Part shown: positions 54,536-62,932 of the stretch, in pieces | How the letters are laid out: every line of letters starts with the position of its first letter | Position numbering within the stretch: the stretch's first letter is position 1 | NCBI RefSeq assembly: GCF_036322585.1 | Contig: NZ_AP024600.1 | Span: 3,472,001 to 3,536,000, forward strand | Direction: 5' to 3' | Origin: Luteolibacter sp. LG18 | GTDB taxonomy: Bacteria > Verrucomicrobiota > Verrucomicrobiia > Verrucomicrobiales > Akkermansiaceae | DNA length: 64,000 nucleotides | The notes under the pieces: generated by a model | Databases searched by the model: none | What the model saw: the letters and a program-made list of their open reading frames with translations, nothing else | What the model was told of the DNA's origin: nothing | Program-made: the position numbers and the translations under genes

Positions 54536-56032
54536 ATGAACGACTCCGGCTTCATCCGTTTCGACGGCATCACCAAGGTCTTCGGCGGGGTTACCGCGCT
54601 GAAGGACGTCTCCCTCGCGATCGGCCGCGGCGAGTGCCACGGCCTGATGGGGGAGAACGGCGCGGGCAAGTCCACGCTGGGCAAGGTGCTGGCGGGCATC
54701 CACCGGCCGGACGGCGGCGGGCTGGAGATCGACGGCACCGCCCATGCCTTCTCCTCGCCGCGCGACGCGCAGGCGGCGGGGGTGGCGATGGTCCACCAGG
54801 AGCTGGCGTTCTGCCCGGACCTGAGCGTGGCGGAGAACCTGTGCATGGGCCGCTACCCGCGCCGCCGGGGGATGCTGGACCGGGCGGCGATGGCGCGGGA
54901 GGCCGCGCGGCTGCTCGGCGACATCGGCATCGAGCTGGACGTGTGGCAGCCGATGCGCAGCCTTTCCACCGCGCAGGAGCAACTGGTGCAGATCGCCGCG
55001 GCGGTGGGCACGAACCCGCGGATCATCGTCTTCGACGAGCCGACCAGCTCGCTGGCGGAGCCGGACGCGCAGAACCTCTTCCGGCTGATCGAAAGCCTCA
55101 AGGACCGCGGGATCACGACGATCTACGTTTCCCACCGGATGCCGGAACTGTTCCGCCTCTGCGACCGCATCAGCGTGCTACGGGACGGACAGTATGTGGG
55201 GACGCTGGCGAAGGCCGAGATGACGCACGACGCGGTGGTCTCAATGATGATCGGGCGCAGCGTGCAGGACTACCTTCCCGCCCACGGCGACCGCCGGGTG
55301 GGGGAGGTGGTGCTGAGCGTGCGCGACCTGAGCTCGCCGGGGAAATTCCGCGGCGTGTCGTTCGACGTGCGGGCCGGTGAGATCGTCGGCTTCGCCGGGC
55401 TGGTGGGCGCGGGCCGCAGCGAGATCGCGCAAGCGATCTTCGGGCTCGATCCACGCGCGACCGGCACGGTGACGATCGGCGGCGAGACGCTGAAGCTCGG
55501 CTCGATCCGGGCCTCGCTCGCGGCCGGGGTGGGGCTGGTGCCGGAGGACCGGAAGCGCCAGGGCTGCGTGCTGGGGATGTCGTGCCGCTCGAACATCGGC
55601 ATGGCCATCCTCGACCGGTTGCGGCGTTTCGGGGTGCTCGACCACGCGGGCGAGAAGCAAGTGGCGGAGGAGTATTTCGCGAAGCTGCGGGTGAAGGCGG
55701 CGTCGCTGGACGCGCCGGTGAACTCGCTGAGCGGGGGCAACCAGCAGAAGGTGGTGCTGGCGAAGTGGCTGGCCCGCGGTGGGAAGTTCCTGATCGTGGA
55801 CGAGCCGACGCGCGGGGTGGATGTCGGCGCGAAGGCGGCGATCCACGCGCTGGTGGACGACCTGGCGCAGCAGGGGCTGGCGGTGATGCTGGTGTCCTCG
55901 GAGTTGCCGGAGCTGCTGAACCTTTCGACGCGGGTGCTGGTGATGCGGGAGGGCGACCTGGTGGGCGAGCTGCCGCATGAGACGGCGACGCAGGATGCGG
56001 TGCTGCGCCTGATGGCGGGGGTGGCGGCGTAG
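54536..56032 (+). CDS. ABC sugar importer ATPase, two nucleotide-binding domains (RbsA/AraG type)
   Basis: This 498-residue protein has two fused ATPase domains, as usual for CUT2 importers. Domain 1 has a full Walker A (GENGAGKST, 39-47), signature LSTAQEQ and Walker B IIVFDEPT. Domain 2 has the usual degenerate Walker A (GLVGAGRSE), signature LSGGNQQK and Walker B FLIVDEPTRG. It drives sugar import with the preceding permease and binding protein and starts 7 bp after the latter. No clear terminator follows; the gene is succeeded by a kilobase of repeats. Confidence 0.96.
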   Translation: MNDSGFIRFDGITKVFGGVTALKDVSLAIGRGECHGLMGENGAGKSTLGKVLAGIHRPDGGGLEIDGTAHAFSSPRDAQAAGVAMVHQELAFCPDLSVAENLCMGRYPRRRGMLDRAAMAREAARLLGDIGIELDVWQPMRSLSTAQEQLVQIAAAVGTNPRIIVFDEPTSSLAEPDAQNLFRLIESLKDRGITTIYVSHRMPELFRLCDRISVLRDGQYVGTLAKAEMTHDAVVSMMIGRSVQDYLPAHGDRRVGEVVLSVRDLSSPGKFRGVSFDVRAGEIVGFAGLVGAGRSEIAQAIFGLDPRATGTVTIGGETLKLGSIRASLAAGVGLVPEDRKRQGCVLGMSCRSNIGMAILDRLRRFGVLDHAGEKQVAEEYFAKLRVKAASLDAPVNSLSGGNQQKVVLAKWLARGGKFLIVDEPTRGVDVGAKAAIHALVDDLAQQGLAVMLVSSELPELLNLSTRVLVMREGDLVGELPHETATQDAVLRLMAGVAA

Positions 56033-56117
56033 GGTGTTGTGTGAAAGATTATTTTAACCGCAATCGAGCAAAGCGAGATGGACCCACAGTCTCATTCCTA
56101 AAAGCATGGGTCAAATG

Positions 56118-56216
56118 AACGCAGATGGACGTTAATGGAAGAGGATGAGGATGGCTTTGGGAGGAGCTCAGGCCCTTTTGGACAGAATTAACAGAATTTT
56201 GCAGGATTAACAAAAT
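56118..56216. repeat. Interspersed repeats (CGCAGATGGACGTTAA copy 2 and CAGAATTAACAGAAT)
   Basis: CGCAGATGGACGTTAA at 56120-56135 copies the element at 51958. About 50 bases on, ACAGAATTAACAGAATTTTG and ATTAACAAAAT form an AT-rich tandem-like unit (56182-56216) unlike the surrounding GC-rich DNA. Similar repeats are often seen between genes in Verrucomicrobia and Planctomycetes. Confidence 0.55.
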
Positions 56217-56660
56217 GGAGAAGAGAGGCTGGCTCGTGACGGCATCGGTGTTTGTCCTCTTTTGTTCATTCTGTTTGACCAAGGCGACGACATCTCGGGG
56301 AGGGTGATTCGATCTTGGAGGGGAGCGCGGCCGGGTGCGGAGGCCTGCGGGATTTCATTTCCGATTCCTTCCGTGGAGCCGGGGTGGATTTCTCGCCTCC
56401 CTCCGGGAGGCATTTTATTCCGCGGGGTGGGTCCGGTGGCGGCGTCGCTACGCTCCTTGCCGACCGGCTAATTTCTGCTGCCCCTGCCGGGGCGAAAGAG
56501 TGCCCACTCTCGATAGACGATGTGTATAAGGAATGAGGGCGATGTCCTGGGCTATCGCATGACGCCCCTTTGGGGCTGGTGGAAGGTCGGTTCGGTCGAG
56601 CGGGGCATCATCCTTGAGGCGTGCGAATCCGGAGCTTGTTGGGGCGGATTTCTCTCCCGC

Positions 56661-57045
56661 GCACGGCGTCCACCGCCCGGTCATCTCGGCGAGATGCCCC
56701 TACCTCCAGGGGTGGGCTGCAAAGGTAGGGTCGCACCGCCGGGGCGACCGGGTCGAACGGTTGCGTCTGCCGCCACGGGCGCGTCCCATCGCTTCGTTTG
56801 GTGGGACGGTGTCCTGTTTGCGCACGGCGTCCACCGCCCGGTCATCTCGGCGAGATGACCCTACCTCCAGAGGCGGGCTGCAAAGGTAGGGTCGCACCGC
56901 CGGGGCGACCGGGTCGAACAGTTATGTCCGCTGCCACGGGCGCGTCCCGTCGCTTCGTTTGGTGGGACGGTGTCCTGTTTGCGGACGACGTTTTTCCGCC
57001 CGGTCATCTCGGCGAGATGACCCTACCTCCAGAGGTCCGGCTTCC
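56661..57045. repeat. Tandem 161-bp repeat carrying GGTCATCTCGGCGAGATGACC palindromes
   Basis: About 2.4 copies of a unit of 161-162 bp. Equivalent points CCGCCCGGTCATCTCGG start at 56673, 56834 and 56996, and GTGGGACGGTGTCC recurs at 56801 and 56962. Each copy holds a 9-bp-stem hairpin, perfect at 56840-56860 and 57002-57022, with one mismatch at 56679-56699. A second outer inverted repeat is CCCTACCT/AGGTAGGG. No gene lies in 56033-57057; open frames inside the units are translations of the repeat. The structure resembles REP/BIME elements. Confidence 0.75.
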
Positions 57046-57057
57046 GGGGGGGATTTG

Positions 57058-58728
57058 TTAGAGAGCGGGGGCGGTGGCGTGGTCGAGGGCGAAGGCGGAG
57101 GCGGAGGCGGAGGGGGGCTTGATGGCGTCCTGCTCGAGGTAGAGGAAGTGGGGGAAGTCGGCGTGCAGTCCCCGGCCGGTGAGGTCCTGGCAGCAGAGGC
57201 CGACGAAGGCACCGGTGAAGCCGAGGTGGGAGTGATCGTCCGAGAGGATCGCGCCATTGAGGACGGGGCCGATGGGTTGCCAGTCCCCGTCGGCGACGGC
57301 GTATTCGAATTGCAGGGCCGCGCCCTTCAGGGTCAGGCGCATGTCGATCCCGCCATGGGCAGGGACGGGGATGTCATGCTCGAGGAGCTCGCGGCTTTCC
57401 GCGGCATCGGTGGCGATGATGTTGAGCGTGCGGCCGAGCTGTTCATCGTGGCTGAGGCGGAGGTAGTAGTGGTTCTCGGTATCGTAGTAGGCGATGAGGC
57501 CGGCCATCTGCTGGAAGCTCTCCGGCTGGAACTCGACCGAAGTTTCGACGCGAATGTCGAAGGACTGCACGCGGCGGGCGATGAGGCTCTGGCGGAAGGT
57601 GCTGACGGTGGGTTCGCCGCCTTTCAGCCGCAGGTAGCCGGAGCGGTCGCCGAGACTCAGCCAGTCCTCCGTGATCGGGCGGCGGAGGCTTTGGAAATGG
57701 AGATCGAGCACCGGGGAATCGAAGCGGCCATCCCATGGCTCGTCCTCGAAGGGGGCGGGCGGGAGGCCGAGGGGGGCGGCGGTTTCCACGAGGGGGAGGA
57801 TGCCGCCGTGGGCGAGGCGCAGCCAGCCATCGTCGTGCCACTCGCATTTCTGGAGGGCGGTTTCGCGGCCGAGCGTGCAGTGCCGGCCATCGATGGGGCG
57901 GCCGCAGAGGTGGGCGAGGTACCACTCGCCGTGCTGGGTTTCGACCAGCGAGCCGTGGCCGGCCTTTTGAAGCGTGATCTCGGGATGGCCCCAGGAGCTG
58001 AGGAGGTGCTTCCCGGGCAGGAGTTCATAGGGCCCCTCGATGGTGCGGGAGCGGGCGAGGGTGGCGGCGTGGGCGTACTCGGTGCCGCCCTCGGCGGTGA
58101 GGAGGTAGTAGTAGCCGTCCCGCTTGTAGAGGTGGGGACCTTCCACGAGTTTCCGATCGGTGCCGGTGAAGATGTTTTTGATGGGGCCGATCAACTTGCG
58201 GGTGCGCGGGCAGTATTCCTGGAGCAGGATGCCGGCGAAGCGGTTGTTCTGCTTGCGGTGGTCCCACAGCATGTTGAGCAGCCACTTGCGGCCGTCGTCA
58301 TCGTGGAAGAGGGAGGGGTCGAAGCCGCTGCTGTTCAGGAACACCGGATCGGACCACGGGCCGGTGATGTCCGGGGCGGTGACGAGGTAGTTGTAGGCGA
58401 CCTTGTAGGGCTCGCGCTTCCAGTATTTGACGTCGGTGTAGATGAGGTGGAAGAGGCCGTCCGAGTGGGTGAGGCAGGGAGCCCAGATGCCGCCGGAGTC
58501 GGGATTCCCGGTCATATCGAGCTGGCCGGGGCGATCGAGCACGCGGGTGAGCAGCCGCCAGTTCCGCAGGTCGCGGGAGTGATGGATCTGGACGCCGGGG
58601 AACCACTCGAAGGTGGAGGTGGCGAGGTAGTAGTCATCGCCGACGCGGAGGATCGACGGGTCGGGATTGAATCCCTTGAGAACCGGATTCTGGATCGGCA
58701 ACGAGGAGGCGGAACGCTGGGAGGTCAT
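57058..58728 (-). CDS. Cytoplasmic GH43 beta-xylosidase
   Basis: This 556-residue protein has no signal peptide, unlike the other GH43 proteins here, so it should act in the cytoplasm. The GH43 propeller (about 12-310) has the base D23 in GFNPDPS, a second Asp in GFDPSLFHDDDG and the acid Glu in LVEGPHLYKRDGYYYL. The C-terminal concanavalin-like domain (about 335-535) and overall length match the XynB-type beta-xylosidase subfamily. It should cleave imported xylo-oligosaccharides to xylose. A LacI-type operator lies 151 bp upstream, in the promoter shared with the divergent PL4 gene. A 5'-leader hairpin precedes the start. Confidence 0.94.
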   Translation of the reverse strand: MTSQRSASSLPIQNPVLKGFNPDPSILRVGDDYYLATSTFEWFPGVQIHHSRDLRNWRLLTRVLDRPGQLDMTGNPDSGGIWAPCLTHSDGLFHLIYTDVKYWKREPYKVAYNYLVTAPDITGPWSDPVFLNSSGFDPSLFHDDDGRKWLLNMLWDHRKQNNRFAGILLQEYCPRTRKLIGPIKNIFTGTDRKLVEGPHLYKRDGYYYLLTAEGGTEYAHAATLARSRTIEGPYELLPGKHLLSSWGHPEITLQKAGHGSLVETQHGEWYLAHLCGRPIDGRHCTLGRETALQKCEWHDDGWLRLAHGGILPLVETAAPLGLPPAPFEDEPWDGRFDSPVLDLHFQSLRRPITEDWLSLGDRSGYLRLKGGEPTVSTFRQSLIARRVQSFDIRVETSVEFQPESFQQMAGLIAYYDTENHYYLRLSHDEQLGRTLNIIATDAAESRELLEHDIPVPAHGGIDMRLTLKGAALQFEYAVADGDWQPIGPVLNGAILSDDHSHLGFTGAFVGLCCQDLTGRGLHADFPHFLYLEQDAIKPPSASASAFALDHATAPAL

Positions 58729-58743
58729 GAAAGGAGGCGTTCA

Positions 58744-58779
58744 TTTGGCGCGGCGGGCCGGGAAATGCCCGCCGCCAAA
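58744..58779 (-). promoter_or_regulatory. 5'-leader hairpin of the GH43 xylosidase gene
   Basis: TTTGGCG-CG-CGGCGGGC-type arm (58744-58758) pairs with GCCCGCCGCCAAA (58767-58779), 13 bp with a 2-nt bulge. It lies 15 bases upstream of the start codon and could limit translation or stabilise the mRNA. Confidence 0.35.
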
Positions 58780-58878
58780 GTGAGGCTGGAAGGACGGATG
58801 CGGCTCCGTCCGGAAGGGGATGGCAGCGGCAACCACGTTGAATGCAATCGCATCTGGAGGGGGCGGAGGCAAGGAAAA

Positions 58879-58892
58879 ATAAAACGATTAAT
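58879..58892. promoter_or_regulatory. LacI-type operator (GH43 xylosidase / PL4 divergent promoter)
   Basis: ATAAAACGATTAAT is identical to the copy at 43393-43406 and is preceded by the same AAGGAAAA context seen at the symporter operator. It lies 151 bp from the GH43 start and 154 bp from the PL4 start, so either or both could be controlled. Confidence 0.75.
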
Positions 58893-59046
58893 TGAGGGGG
58901 TTGGAGGGGATTCGGCGAAGGGGAGAGAGGGGGGTGGATGGGAGAGTCCGAAACGGTTTACTCCGAACGGGTTATTGTCCGCGCGGCGGTAATCGCGAAA
59001 ATGATCCGACCCGGGTCCACGCTGCCGCGCCGATGGCGGCAGGCCG

Positions 59047-61254
59047 ATGGGATGTCCGTGCCACCGCCCGCAGTTGAAAACCCAGTCCAATCCGATCGAC
59101 CTCCACCGGCCCGGACGTGCCTTCCGGCTGCCGTGGCTGGCCGCGCTGTGGGGCGGGTTCCTCGGGTCCGCGACGATGGCCTTCGGTGCCTTCGGGGTGA
59201 CGACGACCAGCACCTACTACACGGTGGACAGCGGGGCGGGGCTGGTGTTCCGCGTGGTGAGGGCGAATGGCGGGATCGACTCGATCAAGCTGGACGGGAC
59301 CGAACTGAACAACACCACGAAGGCCTCGGTGATCGCGTCCGGCCTGGGCTCCACGGGGACGACCACGAGCGTGTGGTCCGATGCGAACACGGTGATGGTG
59401 ACGGCGGCGACGGATGCGAGCAACGGGGTGGTGGCGGGGATGACGCACTACTACATCGTCCGTAAGAACGAGAACACGATCTACATGGCCACCCATTCGC
59501 TGAACGAACCGGGGGTGGGCGAGCAGCGGTGGGTCACGCGGTTGCAGAGCGCGCTGTTCACCGGCACGCCGGTGGAATCGACCGTGCGGGACAGCACGGG
59601 GGCGATCGAGTCCACCGACGTTTTCGGAATGGCGGATGGCACCACGCGCAGCAAGTACTACGGGAACCAGCGGGCGAAGGACCTGCTGCTGCGCGGCGTG
59701 ACGGGCACCGGGCGCGGCTTGTTCGTGGCCTATGGCAACCGTGAGAGTGCCTGCGGCGGCCCGTTTTTCCGGGACATCCAGAACCAGAGTGGATCGGACA
59801 CCGAGGTCTACAACTACATGAACTCGGGGCACAACCAGACGGAAGCCTGGCGCACCGGGGTGCTGCATGGTCCCTATGCGCTGATGTTCACGGATGGCTC
59901 GACGCCCGCGGTGCCGGACATGGGCTTCATCGCGAACCTGGGGCTGACCGGCTACGTGCCCGCCAGCGGTCGAGGTGCCGTGAGCATTCCGGCGATCACC
60001 GGCCGGGATGCGAGCCACGCCTACACGGTGGGTTTCGCGAACGCGCCGGCGCAGTATTGGTTCGATGCCGATCCCACGAGCGGCGCGGTGAACTGCACGG
60101 GCATGAAGCCGGGCAGCTACACGCTCACCGTTTATAAGAACGAGCTGTCCGTTTACTCGGCCACGGTCGGTGTGACGGCGGGGCAGACGACGGCGCTGTC
60201 CGCCATCGCGCTGACCGGCGATCCCTCGCGCACGGTGCCGCTGTGGCGGATCGGGAACTGGGATGGAACGCCGCTGGAGTTTCTCAACGGCGGGAACCTC
60301 ACGTGGATGCATCCCTCGGATGTCCGCCAGGCGTCGTGGACGCCGGGGACCTACACGGTGGGCACGAGCACGGCGGCGACGGGTTTCCCGGCGTGCCAGT
60401 GGAAGGACGTGAACGGCACGATGAACGTGAGTTTCAACCTCACGGCGGCGCAGTTGAACGCGTGCACGGTGCGCATCGGCATCACGGCGTCCTACGGCGG
60501 GGCGAGGCCGCAGATCCGGATGAACACGTGGTCGTCGGCGATCCCGAGTCCATCGTCGCAGCCGGACTCACGCAGCCTCACGATCGGCACCTACCGCGGG
60601 AACAACACGCTCTATACCTACGCCGTGCCGGCGAGCGCGCTGGTGGCGGGGACGAACACGCTCACGATCTGGGCGGTGAGCGGATCGGGTGGCACGGGCT
60701 ACCTTTCGCCCGGCTACGCGGTGGATTGCGTGGACGTTTATCCGACGAGTCCCGGTACGGTGCTCGATGTGCCCGCGATTCCCGGAAATGCGGTGGCGCT
60801 GGGCTTGTCCGGGCCGGGTGGCGTGTTTCTCCACTGGGGCGCGGTGGCGGGTGCGGCGATGTACGAGATTCGTCGTGCCTCGTCCGCGCAGGGGCCGTGG
60901 AGCGTGGTGGCGGGCGGGCTGACGTCGACCTCGTGGACGGACACCGACGTGGCGGCGGGCGGTGGATACCTGTATCGCATTTCGGCGGTGAACACGAGCG
61001 GGACGGGGATCGCGGCGGCGCTGGCGATTGATCCATCGGACCGCGGAACCCTGTTCGCGGCCAGCGTCGCGCGGGTGCCGCAGGGCTTCACGCTCACGTG
61101 GCCGTCCGCCACCGGAGTGACTTTCGAGATCCGCCGTGCCACCACCTTGGACGGGCCGTGGGCGGTGATCGGCAGCGTGACCGGCACGGGCTCCTTCACC
61201 GACACCGCTCCGCCCGCGGCGCGGGCTTTCTATCGCGTGGCCCTGGTGCCATAG
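59047..61254 (+). CDS. Secreted rhamnogalacturonan lyase (PL4) with two FN3-like domains
   Basis: This 735-residue protein resembles polysaccharide lyase family 4, which cleaves the rhamnogalacturonan I backbone by beta-elimination. A catalytic beta-sandwich runs from about 45 to 305 (TYYTVDSGAGLVFRV, then MATHSLNEPGVGEQRW). An FN3-like middle domain (about 305-395) and a jelly-roll CBM-like domain starting PLWRIGNWDGTPLEF (about 398-570) follow. Two FN3-like modules (about 575-735) end in AFYRVALVP. The signal-like segment LPWLAALWGGFLGSATMAFG begins near residue 28, so the true start may lie downstream of the first ATG. It heads the four-gene pectin operon. Confidence 0.87.
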   Translation: MGCPCHRPQLKTQSNPIDLHRPGRAFRLPWLAALWGGFLGSATMAFGAFGVTTTSTYYTVDSGAGLVFRVVRANGGIDSIKLDGTELNNTTKASVIASGLGSTGTTTSVWSDANTVMVTAATDASNGVVAGMTHYYIVRKNENTIYMATHSLNEPGVGEQRWVTRLQSALFTGTPVESTVRDSTGAIESTDVFGMADGTTRSKYYGNQRAKDLLLRGVTGTGRGLFVAYGNRESACGGPFFRDIQNQSGSDTEVYNYMNSGHNQTEAWRTGVLHGPYALMFTDGSTPAVPDMGFIANLGLTGYVPASGRGAVSIPAITGRDASHAYTVGFANAPAQYWFDADPTSGAVNCTGMKPGSYTLTVYKNELSVYSATVGVTAGQTTALSAIALTGDPSRTVPLWRIGNWDGTPLEFLNGGNLTWMHPSDVRQASWTPGTYTVGTSTAATGFPACQWKDVNGTMNVSFNLTAAQLNACTVRIGITASYGGARPQIRMNTWSSAIPSPSSQPDSRSLTIGTYRGNNTLYTYAVPASALVAGTNTLTIWAVSGSGGTGYLSPGYAVDCVDVYPTSPGTVLDVPAIPGNAVALGLSGPGGVFLHWGAVAGAAMYEIRRASSAQGPWSVVAGGLTSTSWTDTDVAAGGGYLYRISAVNTSGTGIAAALAIDPSDRGTLFAASVARVPQGFTLTWPSATGVTFEIRRATTLDGPWAVIGSVTGTGSFTDTAPPAARAFYRVALVP

Positions 61255-61290
61255 TTTCCCATTTTGAACCACCGACTCCATTCCCACGAC

Positions 61291-62913
61291 ATGAAACCAA
61301 CCGGACGCCTCGCGGTCCTTTCCAGCCTGCTCGTCCTTTCCGCCGCTCCGCTCCACGCGGAGTTCGGAGTGGTCACCGATGCCAAGGCCTACACCGTGGA
61401 CAGCGGGGCGGGCCTCGTTTTCCGAGTGAACCGCTCCACCGGCAACCTCGAGTCGATCAAGCTGAACGGCACGGAGTTGAACGGCAAGAAGGCCTCGGGC
61501 ATCGCCTCCGGGCTGGGTCCCCAGGGGACGACGACCGCGGTTTGGTCGGACGTGAACACGGTGAAGATCACGGTGGCGACGACGGCCGAGAACCAGGTGG
61601 CCGCGAACTTCACGCAGTACTACATTGTCCGTAGGAACGAGAACACGATCTACATGGCCACCCATGCGGTGAACGAGCCGCGGGTGGGGGAGCTGCGCTG
61701 GATCACACGCCTGCAGGGATCGCTGTTTCCGAACACGCCGGAGGATTCCACCACCCGTGGGACCACCAAGGGGGTGGAGTCGAAGGATGTCTTCGGGACC
61801 GAGGACGGGATCACGCGCAGCAAGTACTACGGGAACCAGCGTGCGAAGGACCTGTCGATCCGCGGTGTGAGCGGTTCCGGGCGGGCCGCGTTCATGGTGT
61901 ATGGGAACCGCGAGAGCTCCAGCGGCGGGCCGTTCTACCGGGACATCCAGAACCAGAGCGGGTCGGATTCCGAGGTCTACAACTACATGAACTCCGGCCA
62001 TGCCCAGACGGAGGAACGGCGGCTCGGCGTGCTCTTCGGGCCGTATGCGCTGATGTTCACCACCGGGGCCACGCCGCCGGTCCCGGACATGGGATTCATC
62101 GCGAACCTCGGGCTCACCGGGTATGTGCCGGTTTCCGGTCGTGGCAAGGTGGTCGTGCGCGGGATCGGCGGTCGGGATGCAAGCATGCCCTACACGGTGG
62201 CCTTCGCGAATGCGACGGCGCAGTATTGGACGGATGCCTCGCGCACCGATGGCTCCGCCACCTGCGCGAACATGAAGCCGGGCAGCTACACGATGACGGT
62301 CTACAAGAACGAGCTGGCGGTTTACACCGCGCCGGTGAGCGTCGCCGCGGGCCAGGCCACCACGTTGCCGCCGATCACCATCACCACCGATCCGGCCGCG
62401 AATCCGGCGTTGTGGCGCATCGGGGTGTGGGATGGGACGCCGCTGGAGTTCCGGAACGGCCCGAACCTCACGCGCATGCATCCGTCGGACAAGCGGCAGG
62501 CGCCGTGGTCCGGGGGGGTGTTCACGGTTGGGAAAAGCAAGGTGTCCGATTTCCCGGCGGTGACGTGGCGTGGCGTGAACGAGCCGGTGACGGTTTCCTT
62601 CACGCTGACCCCGGCGCAGGTGAAGGACTGCACCATCCGGATCGGCACCACGACTTCGTTTTCCGGCGGCAGGCCGGCGATCACGCTGAACTCGACATGG
62701 AGCGCGCCGATGCAGAAGCCGGTGGGCCAGCCGGATTCGCGATCGCTGACGATCGGCACCTATCGCACGAACTACGGCTTCTTTAGTTTCCGGGTGCCGG
62801 CGAAGGCGCTGGTGGCGGGGGAGAACAAGCTGGAGATCAAGATCACGTCCGGGAATGGCGGCAGCGGTTTCCTGAGCCCGAGCTTCGCGATCGATTGCGT
62901 GGACTTCTATTGA
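61291..62913 (+). CDS. Secreted rhamnogalacturonan lyase (PL4), shorter paralogue
   Basis: This 540-residue protein has a clean signal peptide (MKPTGRLAVLSSLLVLSAAPLHA) and the three PL4 domains without the C-terminal FN3 pair of its neighbour. Shared segments include YTVDSGAGLVFRV, SKYYGNQRAKDL and RDIQNQSGSDSEVYNYMNSG. The third domain starts ALWRIGVWDGTPLEF. The gene begins 36 bp after the first PL4 gene, so this is a tandem duplication. The ATG at 61291 begins the signal peptide. Retaining two lyases suggests different substrate preferences. Confidence 0.9.
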   Translation: MKPTGRLAVLSSLLVLSAAPLHAEFGVVTDAKAYTVDSGAGLVFRVNRSTGNLESIKLNGTELNGKKASGIASGLGPQGTTTAVWSDVNTVKITVATTAENQVAANFTQYYIVRRNENTIYMATHAVNEPRVGELRWITRLQGSLFPNTPEDSTTRGTTKGVESKDVFGTEDGITRSKYYGNQRAKDLSIRGVSGSGRAAFMVYGNRESSSGGPFYRDIQNQSGSDSEVYNYMNSGHAQTEERRLGVLFGPYALMFTTGATPPVPDMGFIANLGLTGYVPVSGRGKVVVRGIGGRDASMPYTVAFANATAQYWTDASRTDGSATCANMKPGSYTMTVYKNELAVYTAPVSVAAGQATTLPPITITTDPAANPALWRIGVWDGTPLEFRNGPNLTRMHPSDKRQAPWSGGVFTVGKSKVSDFPAVTWRGVNEPVTVSFTLTPAQVKDCTIRIGTTTSFSGGRPAITLNSTWSAPMQKPVGQPDSRSLTIGTYRTNYGFFSFRVPAKALVAGENKLEIKITSGNGGSGFLSPSFAIDCVDFY

Positions 62914-62932
62914 ATCGAGCCTCGTCCGATCC

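Noticed and set aside
56520..57061. Short open frames in the repeat block
   Set aside because: They translate the 161-bp repeat in different frames and share no start context.
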